The notes below the pieces were generated by a model. That model saw only the letters and a list, made by a program, of their open reading frames with translations. It had not been told where the DNA came from and ran no database searches. The translations under genes were made by a program, and so were the position numbers. From assembly GCA_036435485.1 (NCBI GenBank), contig CM071595.1, forward strand, positions 100,122,580 to 100,186,579: 64,000 bases of DNA, in the 5' to 3' direction. Below, one piece after another: positions 48,020 through 59,287 of the stretch. How positions within the stretch are numbered: position 1 is the stretch's first letter; every line of letters begins with the position of its first letter. Source of the DNA: Saposhnikovia divaricata. Taxonomy: Eukaryota > Streptophyta > Magnoliopsida > Apiales > Apiaceae.

Positions 48020-49531
48020 TTAGCCAGAATTTGAAGAATTTAGCATTCCAATCTCACTAACCAACCTTGTGAAGGTGGCATCATCTAATGGCTTAGTGAA
48101 TATGTCAGCTAGTTGTTTTTCTGTGGGAACATAATGTAACTCAATGGTTCCATTAGTTGCATGCTCCCTTATGAAGTGATATCTGATGTCAATGTGCTTT
48201 GTCCTAGAATGATTGACAGGATTGGAAACTATAGAGATTGCACTTGTGTTGTCACACATGATTGGAATTCTTTCCAACACTAGTCCATAATCTCTAAGTT
48301 GGTTTCTAATCCAAAGCACTTGAGCACAACAACTTCCAGCAGCTATGTACTCAGCTTCAGCTGTGGAAGTTGACACAGATTGTTGTTTCTTGCTGTACCA
48401 AGAGACTAACCTTTGTCCAAGAAACTGGCAGCTACCTGAGGTGCTTTTCCTATCCACTCTACATCCAGCATGATCAGCATCAGAATAACCAACCAGATTG
48501 AACCCTGTGTCCTTAGGATACCATAACCCCAAGTTTGGTGTGCCCTTCAGATATTTAAAAATCCTCTTTATTGCTATCATATGTGATTCCTTTGGATTTG
48601 ATTGAAACCTTGCACACAAGCATGTTGCAAACATGATGTCTGGCCTACTAGCAGTGAGGTAGAGTAGAGAACCAACCATGCCTCTGTAGATTGAAATATC
48701 TACCTTCTTGCCCTTAACATCTTCATCTAACTTGGTGGCAGTGGTCATGGGTGTCTTTGCAGGTGAACATTCTTCCAAGTCAAATTTCTTCAATAGATCC
48801 TTGATGTACTTGGTTTGACTTATAAAAATGCCATCCTTCCTTTGACTAACTTGAAGCCCAAGAAAGAATGTTAATTCTCCCATCATACTCATCTCATATC
48901 TGCTCTGCATGAGTTTAGAGAATTTCTCACACAGCTTCTCATTTGTAGAGCCAAATATGATATCATCCACATAGATTTGAACTAAGATAATATCATCACC
49001 ATGTTTCTTGTAAAACAGTGTCTTGTCCAGTGTGCCTCTAATGAATTGATTCTCCAGTAGAAATTGTGATAGTGTGTCATACCATGCCCTAGGAGCTTGC
49101 TTAAGTCCATACAATGCTTTAAGCAATCTGTAGACAAAGTGAGGGAATTGTGGATCCTCAATGCCATGTGGCTGTTGCACATATACTTCTTCTTCCAACT
49201 CCCCATTCAGAAATGCACTCTTGACATCCATTTGATAAACCTTGAAATTAGAATGTGCAGCAAATGCCAAGAAAATTCTGATGGCCTCTAGTCTAGCAAC
49301 AGGAGCAAAAGTCTCATCATAGTCAATGCCTTCCTGTTGAGAGTATCCTTTTGCAACCAACCTTGCTTTGTTTCTTATGACTACACCATTTTCATCCATC
49401 TTATTCCTTAGAACCCATTTTGTTCCAATAATGGTTCTATCCTTTGGTGCAGGCACTAGTTCCCATACTTTTCTTCTTTCAAATTGATTTAGCTCCTCTT
49501 GCATAGCAATTATCCAATCAGGATCCAACAA
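48020..49531 (-). pseudogene. pol: Copia reverse transcriptase and RNase H
   Basis: 503 open codons. The RT domain starts with W-E-L-V-P-A-P and continues through M-D-V-K-S-A-F-L-N-G, L-K-Q-A-P-R-A-W-Y and the catalytic Y-V-D-D. RNase H has G-Y-S-D-A-D-H-A-G and S-T-A-E-A-E-Y-I-A and ends F-T-K-P-L. All core residues of both domains are present. It is out of frame with the upstream part of pol because of a one-base indel near 49540, so it would not be translated as part of the polyprotein. RT copies the element RNA into DNA; RNase H removes the template. Confidence 0.92.
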
Positions 49532-49851
49532 TGCATCATCAAGTTTCTAGGCTCAATTTGGGATAGAAAGCAACCATAGAGACATTCATTTAGAGTTGCT
49601 CTCCTTGTCCTCACTCCTGTATTTGGATCTCCAATTATCTGATCTGCAGTATGTGATCTATCCCATTTCCTTGTATGTTCAGATTGATTTCTCAGCCTTG
49701 ATGTTGCTTCATCGTCCAGATCATGATCATTTACATTTCCTCCCCCTGTGAAGTTGCCACTAGTCACATGTGTGTCTTGGATGCTTGTTTCTTCATTGTT
49801 GGTTGACACAGGTTCTTCATTCACTTGAGTTTGTTGGATTGTGGGCTCAAA
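49510..49851 (-). pseudogene. Copia integrase-RT linker
   Basis: Variable linker, hydrophilic and Asn/Thr/Glu-rich, in the same frame as integrase but beyond its TAA at 49852. It reads through R-A-T-L-N-E-C-L-Y-G-C-F-L-S and then shifts frame near 49540 before RT. Confidence 0.8.
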
Positions 49852-51081
49852 TTAAGTTTCAATCTCCTCATCAGAATCATCTAGATTGTCAAACTTCAAA
49901 GGATCTTTATCTTCATCATTGGCTTCTTCTAATCCAGGTAGTTTGCTGTCATCAAATGTCACATCTGTGCTTTCCATAACTTTCTTTTGACTGATGACAT
50001 AAACTTTGTATGCAATTCTTTCCATAGAGTAGCCAAGAAAAATTCCTTCAAATGCTTTTGCATCAAACTTTCCAACATATTCTGAATTGTCTTTTAACAC
50101 AAAGCATTTGCTTCCAAAAGTATGAACATACTTTAGAGTAGGCTTCTTTCCAGTCATCAAGTTGTAAGGTGTCTTTCCAGTGTTTTTGTTGATGAGGGTT
50201 CTGTTTTGGATATAGCATGCAGTGCTCACAGCCTCAGCCCAAAAACATGTAGGCATCTTTGCATCAAGTAACATTGTTCTAGCAGCCTCAATCAGAGTTC
50301 TATTCTTTCTCTCAACAACTCCATTTTGTTGTGGAGTCCTTGGAGCTGAGAATTGATGAGAAATACCATTCTCTTTGCAGAATGCTTCAAGCATGGCATT
50401 TCTGAACTTTGTTCCATTATCACTCCTTAATGCAATCACACTTGCATTGTTGGCCTTTGCTTCCTTGTCAATTTTCTTTATATGCTCAATGATTACTTGT
50501 GGAGCCTCATCCTTTGATGCCAGAAATTCTACCCATGTATACCTTGTGAAATCATCAACCATCACTAGAGCATACTTCTTCCTTCCTAGTGACATAATAT
50601 TGACAGGCCCAAACAAGTCCATATGAATTAGTTGTAGGGGCTTGGTTATTGATGTCACTGTCTTTGACTTGTGGCTTGATCTTTTCATTTTTCCTTTTTG
50701 ACAAGCCTCACACACTCCTTCTTGACAGAATTCAAGTGTGGGCATGCCTCTCACTAACTCCCTTTTGACTAGAGAATTAATGCCTTTGAAGTTCAAGTGT
50801 GATAGCTTTTTGTGCCACAGCCAACTATCTTCATTTGATGCTTTTGAGTAAAAGCAACAAATTTTGTCCTTGTTTGCAGAGTTCATATTGGCTACAAACA
50901 GGCTCCCTTTCCTTACTCCAGATAGAGCAAAGTCACCAGTCTTCTTGTGGGTGATCAAACATTCATCTTTGTCAAAATTCACTTTGAAGCCTCTATCAGT
51001 AAATTGACCAACACTCAGTAGATTGTGCTTGAGCCCCTTGACCAGTGCTACATTTTCAGTGATGACATTTCCAATTTCCAA
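49852..51081 (-). pseudogene. pol: Copia protease end and integrase
   Basis: 409 codons opening with the late protease part (G-N-V-I-T-E-N-V-A-L-V-K-G-L-K-H-N-L-L-S). Pre-integrase HHCC region: W-H-K-K-L-S-H then C-E-A-C-Q-K-G-K. Catalytic triad: H-M-D-L-F-G-P, R-S-D-N-G-T-K-F and N-G-V-V-E-R-K-N-R. The fold continues to F-G-S-K-C-F and F-L-G-Y-S. The frame begins after a one-base loss near 51100 relative to gag-protease and stops at a TAA at 49852-49854. Integrase residues are intact despite the frame breaks. Confidence 0.92.
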
Positions 51082-52538
51082 CTTGCCATACCCAATGTGT
51101 TGCCAATGCTGTCATCTCCAAAAGCAACCATTGTGCCAGCCTTCTCTTCATACTGTGATAGCAGGGCCATATCACCAGTCATATGGTTTGAGCATCCACT
51201 GTCCAAAATCCACATGACCTTCTTTTCACTTTCTTTGCCCTGAGAGTCTGATTCAGATGGTTCTTCCTTGGAGTTGGCCATCAAGGCATAGTTGCAGAAT
51301 TCTTGTTCTTCTCCATCACTATCAGAATCATCCCAACACTTCCCTTCAGCTATGTAGGCCTTACCTGGTGTATGCTTCTTTAGCAGAGCCTCATACTTAG
51401 CTTCAAGCTCAAGAAACTCCTTATCCTTCTTTTTAGGCTTCTTGCATTCACTGGCAAAATGCCCTAGGTCATTGCATCTATAACATCTCATAGATGACCT
51501 ATCCACATAGCTGGTTTTGAATTTGTTTTTGTTTGCTTTCACAGGTGCCTTGCTCTTGTTGAATGAATGATTTTGAGATCTAGACTTGAAGGGCTGATTC
51601 CTCTTAAATCTGATGTTTGGGAATTTTCTATCCATAAAAGCATATGAAGTGTTTTCCATGGCATCCAACTCTTCAAGAGTGTAGAACTCATCTTCTTCCT
51701 TTTCATCAACAGGTTCAGTCACTTCTTCTTCAGTTTCTTCATCATCTACTATCTCTTCTATTCTCAACTGACTTGTAGATGCTTCCAGGTCTTGAACAGA
51801 TTTGTTGACAATCAAGGCACTGGATGTGTTTATCATTCTGCCTTGGTTGGCTTGGATAGCCCTCTTCTGAAGCAGCTCAAGCTCATGAGTCTTTAAAACC
51901 CCATAGAGCACATCATATGTGACTTTGTTCAAATCTCTTTCTCTTAGAGATATGACCCTTTGCTCTAGATGGTTTGGTGCAGATAGTAGAAACTTCATGT
52001 TTAATTCCTTAATGTTGTAAACCTTCCCATTCATTTGAAGCTCAGTCACCAGCTTGTGAAATCTCTCAAACATATCAGTAATACTTTCTTTGGACTGTGC
52101 CATGAAAGCCTCATACTGTGTGACCAGTATCTGTTTCCTATTCTCTCTTACTTCCTCTGTCCCTTCACATAACACCTCGATGTGGTTCCACATGTCCTTG
52201 GCTGATGTGCATGATGCTATGTTGGCAAATATCGACATATCCATGGAGTCTATGATCAGCAACATGAGATGACTGTCTAGGGCAACCTTTTCCTTCTCTG
52301 AGTCCGTCCATTTGGATGGCTCTTTTGTAACATATGATCTAGGAATGACTATTGTGCCCACTGTAGATTCAGCAATTTCTTGTTGTGGTACAAATGGACC
52401 ATTCTTGAGGATGTCAGGGTAGAGAGGATTGGCAGCTTTGATGAACAACATTATTTTTATTTTCCAGAGGTTGTAATTCTCTTTGTCGAACTTAGGGACC
52501 TTTACCGTACCTGTAGTCTTTGGTGTATTCGAACTCAT
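51048..52538 (-). pseudogene. gag: Copia Gag and protease start
   Basis: ATG at 52538, about 40 bp from the LTR edge. The 496-codon frame has the Copia Gag domain (Y-N-L-W-K-I-K-I-M-L-F, then W-N-H-I-E-V-L-C-E-G), an acidic Glu-rich stretch near residues 265-295, a basic region, and a zinc knuckle C-Y-R-C-N-D-L-G-H-F-A-S-E-C (CX2CX4HX4C) near 51480. The protease starts with W-I-L-D-S-G-C-S-N-H-M-T-G, containing the D-S-G active site, near 51200. The frame leaves the protease sequence after G-N-T-L-G near 51100 through a one-base loss. Gag itself is intact. Confidence 0.92.
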
Positions 52539-52567
52539 GATCGTTTTCTGTTTAGATTAAACAGCCT

Positions 52568-52579
52568 GCTCTGATACCA
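52568..52579 (-). other. Primer-binding site of the Copia element, tRNA-iMet type
   Basis: On the minus strand TGGTATCAGAGC, two bases inside the LTR end ...CTCAACA. Confidence 0.93.
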
Positions 52580-52581
52580 CT

Positions 52582-53874
52582 TGTTGAGTATTGAATACAT
52601 TAAAAGAATACATAGGGGGGGTGAATGGATTCTTGAACTTTTCTTTGTTCTTGAATCTTTGCAGCAAGATATGTATTGAGTGTGTGAGATATGTAAGTGC
52701 GGATAACAAAGACAAACACAACACAATATTACTTTAATCTAATATTTTATTGGATAAAGATTTTGATACAATCTGTGAATACAAATGATAGTATTCTCAG
52801 CTTCGTTTTTCTTAGAGAGATATTTCTTTTTGATGTATATGAAAAACTTATCTCTTATCAGCTAAGGAAGTGAGGTTGTATCCTTATAGACATGGATACA
52901 CCTACTTACTACAAATAAGGTAGGTAAACAAAATACTTTCCAATCTGTCTATCTCATTTGAGTAAGTGTCCAAACGGCTACAGATTTGACTTTGCAAAGC
53001 CTATTCAGATCCACTTCTTTAGCTCCTTGTCCCTTTGTCTTATCTCTCCAAGCTTCTTTGTAGGCTTTCCAATGTGCTTTATAGTACATAGTCAAATAAA
53101 GCGTCTTGGCTTGTTGCAGGTTTTTGACTTGTACAATTCTTCAGTATTTTGTCTCCAAGAATGTATTTGAGAAGTGGCTAAGTGAATGATTCGAGAACTA
53201 GAATTGACTTAATCGATAACTCTGAGTTCTCGAATAGTGTTATATTGACATATCGAATCACTTCTCGAATAGCTCTTTTCTCTGGGACTCCTTGAGATAT
53301 CGAATAGAGCATTTTGACATATCGAATCCCTGAGATGTCGAATAGCTTCTTTAGTCCTTGAGATATCGAATAGAGCATTGACTTGTTGACTCTTAGAGAA
53401 CTCGAATGATGCTTTGACTTGTTGACTCCATGAGTTCTCGAATAGAGTAATAGACATATCGAATCTCTGAGATATCGAATGAGATATCGAACAGTGTATT
53501 CAGTGATATCGAATAGTGTCTTCTGAGATATCGAATCCCTTACTTCTCGAATGCTAGACTTCTCGAATAGACAAATGTACTTCTCGAATTGGTACTTAGG
53601 CAAATTCTACATTTCTTCAAATCCCAACTGTGATTATTTGGCAGCCTTTATCTCCTTGCTTGAGGCATGAACCTTGGAATTTTTTTAAGCATTATTCTTG
53701 ACTTAATAGGTACATTTACACAGCTAGAATTTGATGCCTATTACAAGTACAGAACAAATAGAAACTCTACAACTAGAGGTTCCCTCAGTTAAGAGGTCAT
53801 GTAGGTAATGCATAGCATTACAAATAACTTAGGCTTGTTATTAGATGTATTCAGGCATGCCTCTGTGACTAACA
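52582..53874 (-). repeat. 5' LTR of the Copia element
   Basis: 1293 bp with plus-strand edges TGTTGAGTATTG and GTGACTAACA. At 53200-53600 the word TCGAA recurs about eighteen times, often as GATATCGAATAG or TTCTCGAATAG. Six perfect TTCTCGAA dyads lie at 53227, 53262, 53435, 53544, 53560 and 53581. Confidence 0.93.
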
Positions 53875-53879
53875 TTAGA

Positions 53880-54714
53880 TTTCAGACGTGAAAATCAAGT
53901 AGATCAATCGTAATGTTTGGACCGAAGAAAACTATTGAATACAAGTTGAGGGGTTACTTCATTATATACGAGGAGCTTATTGAGTTATTACTTCATTTTA
54001 TTGCGAGTTGAGGAGCTTACTGGATTTTTTTATGTTTGAATCATGTGTTTTTGATAAAGTTTTGATAAAATTAAGGGTTTGTACTTATTGTCTTATTGAA
54101 GATGTTACATGGAAGACACATCATCACTATCATCTTATTTGGAAGATATTTTGAAAATTAATTTTGGACTTCCAAACATTTCTCCCTTTTGATATCCAAA
54201 AACTGCTTTGCAACGATCATACACGTGAAAAATATTATGATGAACCAAAAAAATTTGAGTAGACCAGATTGGCTAGATAAACGTTATCAATTTTGAACTT
54301 ACAATTTTTATTGAGCATCTTCGGTTCGCTAAAATAATAAATTATACTGATTATGTAAAATATATTAAATTTATAGAACTTTGTACTTCGATGATATTGA
54401 CTATATTAATTGGCTATATCCTAAAAATAGTATGTTATTATTATTTGAATATGTTATAAATAGAATATAGAGTATCATTTTGAATATAGTAAAAGATGAC
54501 GTGGAATCTTCCTCGATGTCTTTAGAATTTCGGCAAATATAACCAATATCCGGAAATTGGCTAAAATTATTGATAAGAGAAATGTCACATTGGAGTTCAA
54601 TTTTTTTTACATAATAATCTCTATAATTTTCATTTATAGTATATTTTAATTACTTTAAGCTAAGAGTTGTATATGATTGGAGATATTTTTAGCATATAAT
54701 ATTAGCTATTTTTC
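53880..54714. other. AT-rich spacer
   Basis: About 830 bp right of the Copia element. No ORF, repeat or RNA gene recognised. Confidence 0.5.
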
Positions 54715-54717
54715 TTA

Positions 54718-55091
54718 GAGCATCTCCAATCATGTAGATCCGTTAGGTAAAAATCAAAATAAATTACCATAAATAAGAATTATAAAGAATTTGTAAAATT
54801 TTGTCCCCTATAACGGGACAAAATCCTTATGTAAAAATTTAGACAATCATAATAGATTGGCTATATTTGTCGAACCTTTAGCAACCTGTAGTAAAACTCT
54901 ACATCATCAATTACAATATTTAAATAATATATACTATTTTTAACAATTTGAAATAATCATAACATACTAATTTTAAAATATAGCCAACCAATATAGTCAA
55001 TCCATTGGAGTAAAACATGTTACATGTTTAGCAAATTTTACATAATCAATATTTAGCCAATCACTTTTACGAAATACCGTTGGAGATGCTC
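54718..55091. mobile_element. MITE with GAGCATCTCCAA ends
   Basis: Terminal inverted repeats GAGCATCTCCAA (left) and TTGGAGATGCTC (right), flanked by TTA at 54715-54717 and 55092-55094; 374 bp, AT-rich, no coding capacity. The 3-bp TTA duplication fits a Tourist/PIF-Harbinger-type MITE, but the ends are not the usual Tourist ones. Confidence 0.75.
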
Positions 55092-55299
55092 TTATATTAT
55101 TAAATTATTATTATTATTATTATTGACCATGTTAAATTTGTGAGCAGTAAATTTGTCCTATATTTTTTTCATTAATACTTTTTTCATTAGTACTTTTTAG
55201 GGTATTTACCAAAAATACTACTTTTTTTTAAGTTTTTTTTGCAATTTTACTATCTTTAAAAAATATTTGTAAAAATACCAATTTATTTGCAAAAATACC

Positions 55300-55770
55300 T
55301 AGTTGCATATGCAATCTTATATGTAACCTATACAACTGAATGCAACTGAAAACTAAAAGTTGAATTTTCATTTTTTTTCCGACTTCTAGTTATATATAAG
55401 GGCGGCGCAGCAGCAAAAAACAAAAATTTAGCTTTTAATTTTTAGTTGCATATGTAACCTATGCAATTGAATGCAACTGGATGCAACTAAAAACTGAAAG
55501 TTGAATTTCCAGTTTTTTCCAATTTCTAGTTATATATAAGGGCTGCACAGCAGTAGAAAATGAAAATTTAACTTTCAGTTTTTAGTTGCATTCAGTTGCA
55601 TACGCAACCTATACAGCTGAATGCAACTAAATGCAACTAAAAATTGAAAGTTCAATTTTTATTTTTTTTACTGCTACACAGTCCTTATATACAACTGGAA
55701 GTTGGTAAATAAAATGAAAATTCAACTTGTAATTTTCAGTTGCATTCAATTGCATATGCAATCACATTTG
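55300..55770. repeat. Minisatellite of about 140 bp units, partly palindromic
   Basis: Units begin near 55303, 55444 and 55587 and share TTGCATATG..., ...GAATGCAACT..., ...TAGTTATATATAAGGGC and ...GCAGCAG. The second half of the third unit is inverted (CTGCTACACAGTCCTTATAT...), so the array ends head to head. Confidence 0.75.
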
Positions 55771-55790
55771 TACGCAGTCAATACAAATAA

Positions 55791-55846
55791 GATAGTATTT
55801 TTGCAAATAAGATAGTATTTTTGTAAATGATATAGTATTTTTGAAA
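55791..55846 (+). repeat. Three tandem copies of a 21-bp word
   Basis: ATAGTATTTTTG with spacers CAAATAAG/TAAATGAT recurs three times. Confidence 0.8.
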
Positions 55847-56122
55847 ATTATTTTTTATTTGAAAAGCATTTTTTCAAAAAAATTTCTAGACAAGGGTATA
55901 TATGAAAAAAACTCTAATTTTTATTCGAGTATAACGATTTTTTACCAAAAATTCTAAACAGATCACAAGTCCTTAAGCTAGTTAAATGTAAAATATAATT
56001 ATATTTTGCTGGTAATTATATAAAAATAATTTTGGCATAAGTTTTGAGATGTCAATATTTTTCTAAAGTTTATTCCAAGATGATACATAACAATATTTAC
56101 TTTGACAGCAATTATAACTTAA
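55847..56122. other. AT-rich spacer
   Basis: Nothing recognised; it leads to the candidate Helitron end at 56123. Confidence 0.45.
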
Positions 56123-56148
56123 CTAGCGTTCTACCCGTGTTACGCACC
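56123..56148 (-). mobile_element. Candidate Helitron 3' terminus
   Basis: On the minus strand a GTGCGTAACACGGG hairpin-like block is followed by eight bases and then CTAG, with T next. This is the layout of a Helitron 3' end. The stem is imperfect and no TC start could be assigned. Confidence 0.3.
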
Positions 56149-56289
56149 GACAAATAATTTTTTTTAATTAATTAATAAAAATATATTATTTTTATTGTTA
56201 TTTAGAAAAAAATATAATTTCATTAGAATGTAAATTAACTTAAGTATAAAATTATGTATCCATTAGTTCATTCCAATTGCATTAATATT

Positions 56290-56945
56290 AATATTATCAA
56301 CCAATTACCGAAATATTTACCATCCCGCAGAAAAATTCAAAAACTCTCTTTATTGTTTTTTCTCTTTTTTATTAAGAATATTTCTACCAAATTAATAAAC
56401 TTTTTACCCATATGTTGGATTTTGTTCTTTTGGGAATTCGGTATATTTAAATATTCAGTCTCATGGATCCCTATAATATTTATTATATTAGTTCGTTGAA
56501 AATATTTGTATGGATTGTGGTCAATTTTTCGAATACATAATAAAAATTCATATATACTAATTTCTCACAATCGCAACGAATTATTAGATTGTCTCCAAAA
56601 GAAATTTACATGTTTCACCAATATGAGAAAGGATCTCTACTGTGTAGGATCCACGAAACGAATGTAGTTATGATAAAGTAAACTCTCAACTAATCTAATT
56701 TGTTATGTGTTCGTTCAATATTATTTTTACAAATTATATATCATCTTATTAGTGAACTGATATACTATAGAAAATAAATATTATCAACCAATCAAACAAA
56801 TCCAACATGTTGCGTTGTTAGAGTAAGGTATGACTGTTAGAGTTTTTGATATTATCCTTAGTTTGTTTGTAATGACAACTTAAATATGTATTTTCAATTT
56901 GGGAGTTTGTATATTGGATTTTTTATTCTTTTCTATTAAAACAGA
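56290..56945 (+). repeat. Dispersed AT-rich repeat, copy 1
   Basis: About 650 bp, diverged from copy 2 at 57120-58010; shared words include TATGTGTTCGTTCAATAT, GACTGTTAGAGTTT/GATTGTTAGAGTTT and GGGAGTTTGTAT. An 81-codon ORF at its start is not matched in copy 2 and looks like chance. Copy 1 has the empty site of the MITE at 57635. Confidence 0.65.
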
Positions 56946-57119
56946 CATTAAAAAATATGTAATACATGGATATGTTAAATCAAGTAACTACTATATTTAA
57001 ATTATAATTGTTGACTAACCATGGTTAGTATAATAGGATGAGAATGGTAAATATAGAAATCTTTTAATATAATATGATTGGTCTAAAATTTAGGAATGAC
57101 CTCTGATTTTATCAAAAAA

Positions 57120-58010
57120 TTATCATAACATTCACATCCTCCACCGAAACGTTCTAAGCCTCTCTTTATTGCTTTCTCTTAATTTTGTTTTCATTTGATT
57201 TTTCTCATTTTTGAGAATCTTTCTACGAAGTTCATAAGCTTTTTTACCCGCATTTTAAGTTTCATTATTTTGGAAATTTTGTATATTTAAATGTGTAATA
57301 TTGTGGGTTTCTATAATTTTTATTATATTAATTCATTCAAACAATTGTAGGAGTCGCGATCGATTTTTTGAATACATATTAAAAATTCATAAACATTACT
57401 GTTATAAATCATTAGATTATCTCTCAAAAAAAGATTGCATGTTTATTTTCTTTCAAAAGTTTCAGCGATATGAGAAAAAATCTTTATTGTGCAAGATCCA
57501 TTAAATGAACGTTGATATGATAAAAAAAACTTTCATCTAATCTAGTTTCATATGTGTTCGTTCAATATCATTTTTACAAATTGTAAGTTCTTTTATTATT
57601 GAATTGATTTACTATATATAGAAACATAAACATTGGGCCTGTTTGGGAAAACTTTAAATAAGTCCTTATGGACTTATTTTCGGGTAAAAATTTCATATTT
57701 CGATATTTATTTTTATTCAAGTATTTAATGTATGTTTGAGATTCTATAAGTTGCAAAAAAAAAGTTAACTTTTTTCAGAAAAAAATTAGGAATCTCTAAC
57801 TTTGTCTTAAAATAAGTTGACTTATTCTGAAAAAAAGTTCCCCCAAACACCCCCATTATCAGTCAACCAAACATATCCAATATATCTTACTCTTAGAGTA
57901 AGTTAAGATTGTTAGAGTTTATGCTGATTGCCCTCATCCTATTTTTAATGACAACTTAAAACATGTATATTCATTTTGGGAGTTTGTATGTTAAATTTTT
58001 TATTTTATTT
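57120..58010 (+). repeat. Dispersed AT-rich repeat, copy 2
   Basis: Same order of words as copy 1, in the same orientation, interrupted by a 220-bp MITE. A third, partial copy (about 59205-59287) is cut by the Tat-type LTR. Confidence 0.65.
57635..57854. mobile_element. MITE with GGGCCTGTTTGGG ends
   Basis: Left end GGGCCTGTTTGGGAAAACTT, right end (reverse complement) GGGGGTGTTTGGGGGAACTT; 220 bp; ATT on both sides (57632-57634, 57855-57857). The paralogous copy at 56290-56945 has a single ATT and no insert. The ends resemble PIF/Harbinger-like MITEs. Confidence 0.78.
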
Positions 58011-58039
58011 TATTAGAATATGGTATATTAAATATTAAT

Positions 58040-58790
58040 TTTATTTTACACTTAAATAGGAAGGACAAATTAATACGATCTGACGGTACCCAATCTGGAA
58101 CCCAAAATTTTGGATATATCGAACCCAAATTTTTTGATTATTTAAATTTTAAACCCGTAGTTTCGATTTGGATTTGGATTTCAATTGTACCGAACCGATA
58201 TCCAATCCAAAACCCAATCCAATATTGAAACCCGGCACATAAATAATATAAAAATCATAATTTAAAATTATTTAATGTAATATTTTAGATATAACACATT
58301 GAATATTTTTTATTTAAATATTTCATTAGAAATAGTCAATACTAATATAGTAATTAGAACTTCTATATCACTATCTCAAGTTTTATTGAAATATTTAAGA
58401 TTTAAATTTTTTTAATTTACATAAAATTTTCATTTGTGTTGTATACGAAGAATTATTTTTGGCGAATTTCAAATTTTACTTAGTATGTTAGTTCAATTCG
58501 TACATTATGTTACATTTAACTGCTTATTTAAATTAATCATTTTAATTTTTAAGTATTTTCTACATATAATAAATATTGTTTGTGTGTAGTAATTTATTAA
58601 ATTTGACTACATTATGGATACACGAAAAAAATCAGATCTAATCCGAAACCCGACGAATTTGGTTTTGGATATTGAGTTTTGGATTTCGAATTGATTGTTT
58701 TTTAAAACCCAAAAATATTTGGATATGGATTCGGATTTTACAAAACTCGAACTGAACCTAACCCGTTGTCATCCCTACGCGTAAAATAAG
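58040..58790. repeat. AT-rich repeat with inexact inverted ends
   Basis: Words such as CCGAACCGATATCCAATCC and AACCCAAAATTTTGGATAT on the left are mirrored on the right by TTTGGATATTGAGTTTTGG and GGATATGGATTCGGAT; the right edge reads CCCGTTGTCATCCCTACGC, a phrase common in plant dispersed repeats. Boundaries and class are uncertain. Confidence 0.4.
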
Positions 58791-59204
58791 ATATTTGAAA
58801 ATGAGTATCGCGTATCTTTTTTCCAATTGACTATCATGTTAAAATACAAAACTGTACATGAAATAAAATCAAATGTGTTATAAATAAAACATAATCACAT
58901 TATTTTATATGTGTCCTTGTAATTTAATTATCGAGTTATAAAACATGAAATTAATTTTTCTTTAACAATGAGTATATAAGTTAGAAGAAAGCCTTACGTG
59001 TAGACCTGACAAACTCAAAACGTTACTAAACTACACAAATTTTGCATTGTACACGAAACGAAAATAGTACGCGAAAGATAAAATGTGACAATCACAGATA
59101 AAGTTACTTTAAGCTCAAGTTATTTATGTATGATACTATATAACAAAAAACAACATTGAGATGCAATAAAACAAAACTAAGAGTAGAGTACATAAAATGA
59201 AGGC
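58791..59204. other. AT-rich spacer
   Basis: About 410 bp in which I recognise nothing. Confidence 0.45.
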
Positions 59205-59287
59205 CTTTTTTTAAAATTATGTTTTTTGTTAATAAATATCTATGTTTGTTTAATATCTATCTACCAAGTTATTAATTTTTTACCTAT

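Larger units (their letters stand above)
39526..53874 (-). mobile_element. SIRE/Maximus-like Ty1/Copia element
   Basis: Two 1293-bp LTRs (the left one split by a 1402-bp solo LTR plus duplication), an initiator-Met PBS, gag-pol in Copia order (protease, integrase, RT, RNase H), a long extra ORF after pol, and a polypurine tract. The flanks are TTATA (39521-39525) and TTAGA (53875-53879), a target duplication with one mismatch. About 24 differences between LTRs by eye, near 1.9%. The extra ORF and overall size point to the SIRE/Maximus lineage. All reading frames are damaged, so it is not autonomous. Confidence 0.92.
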
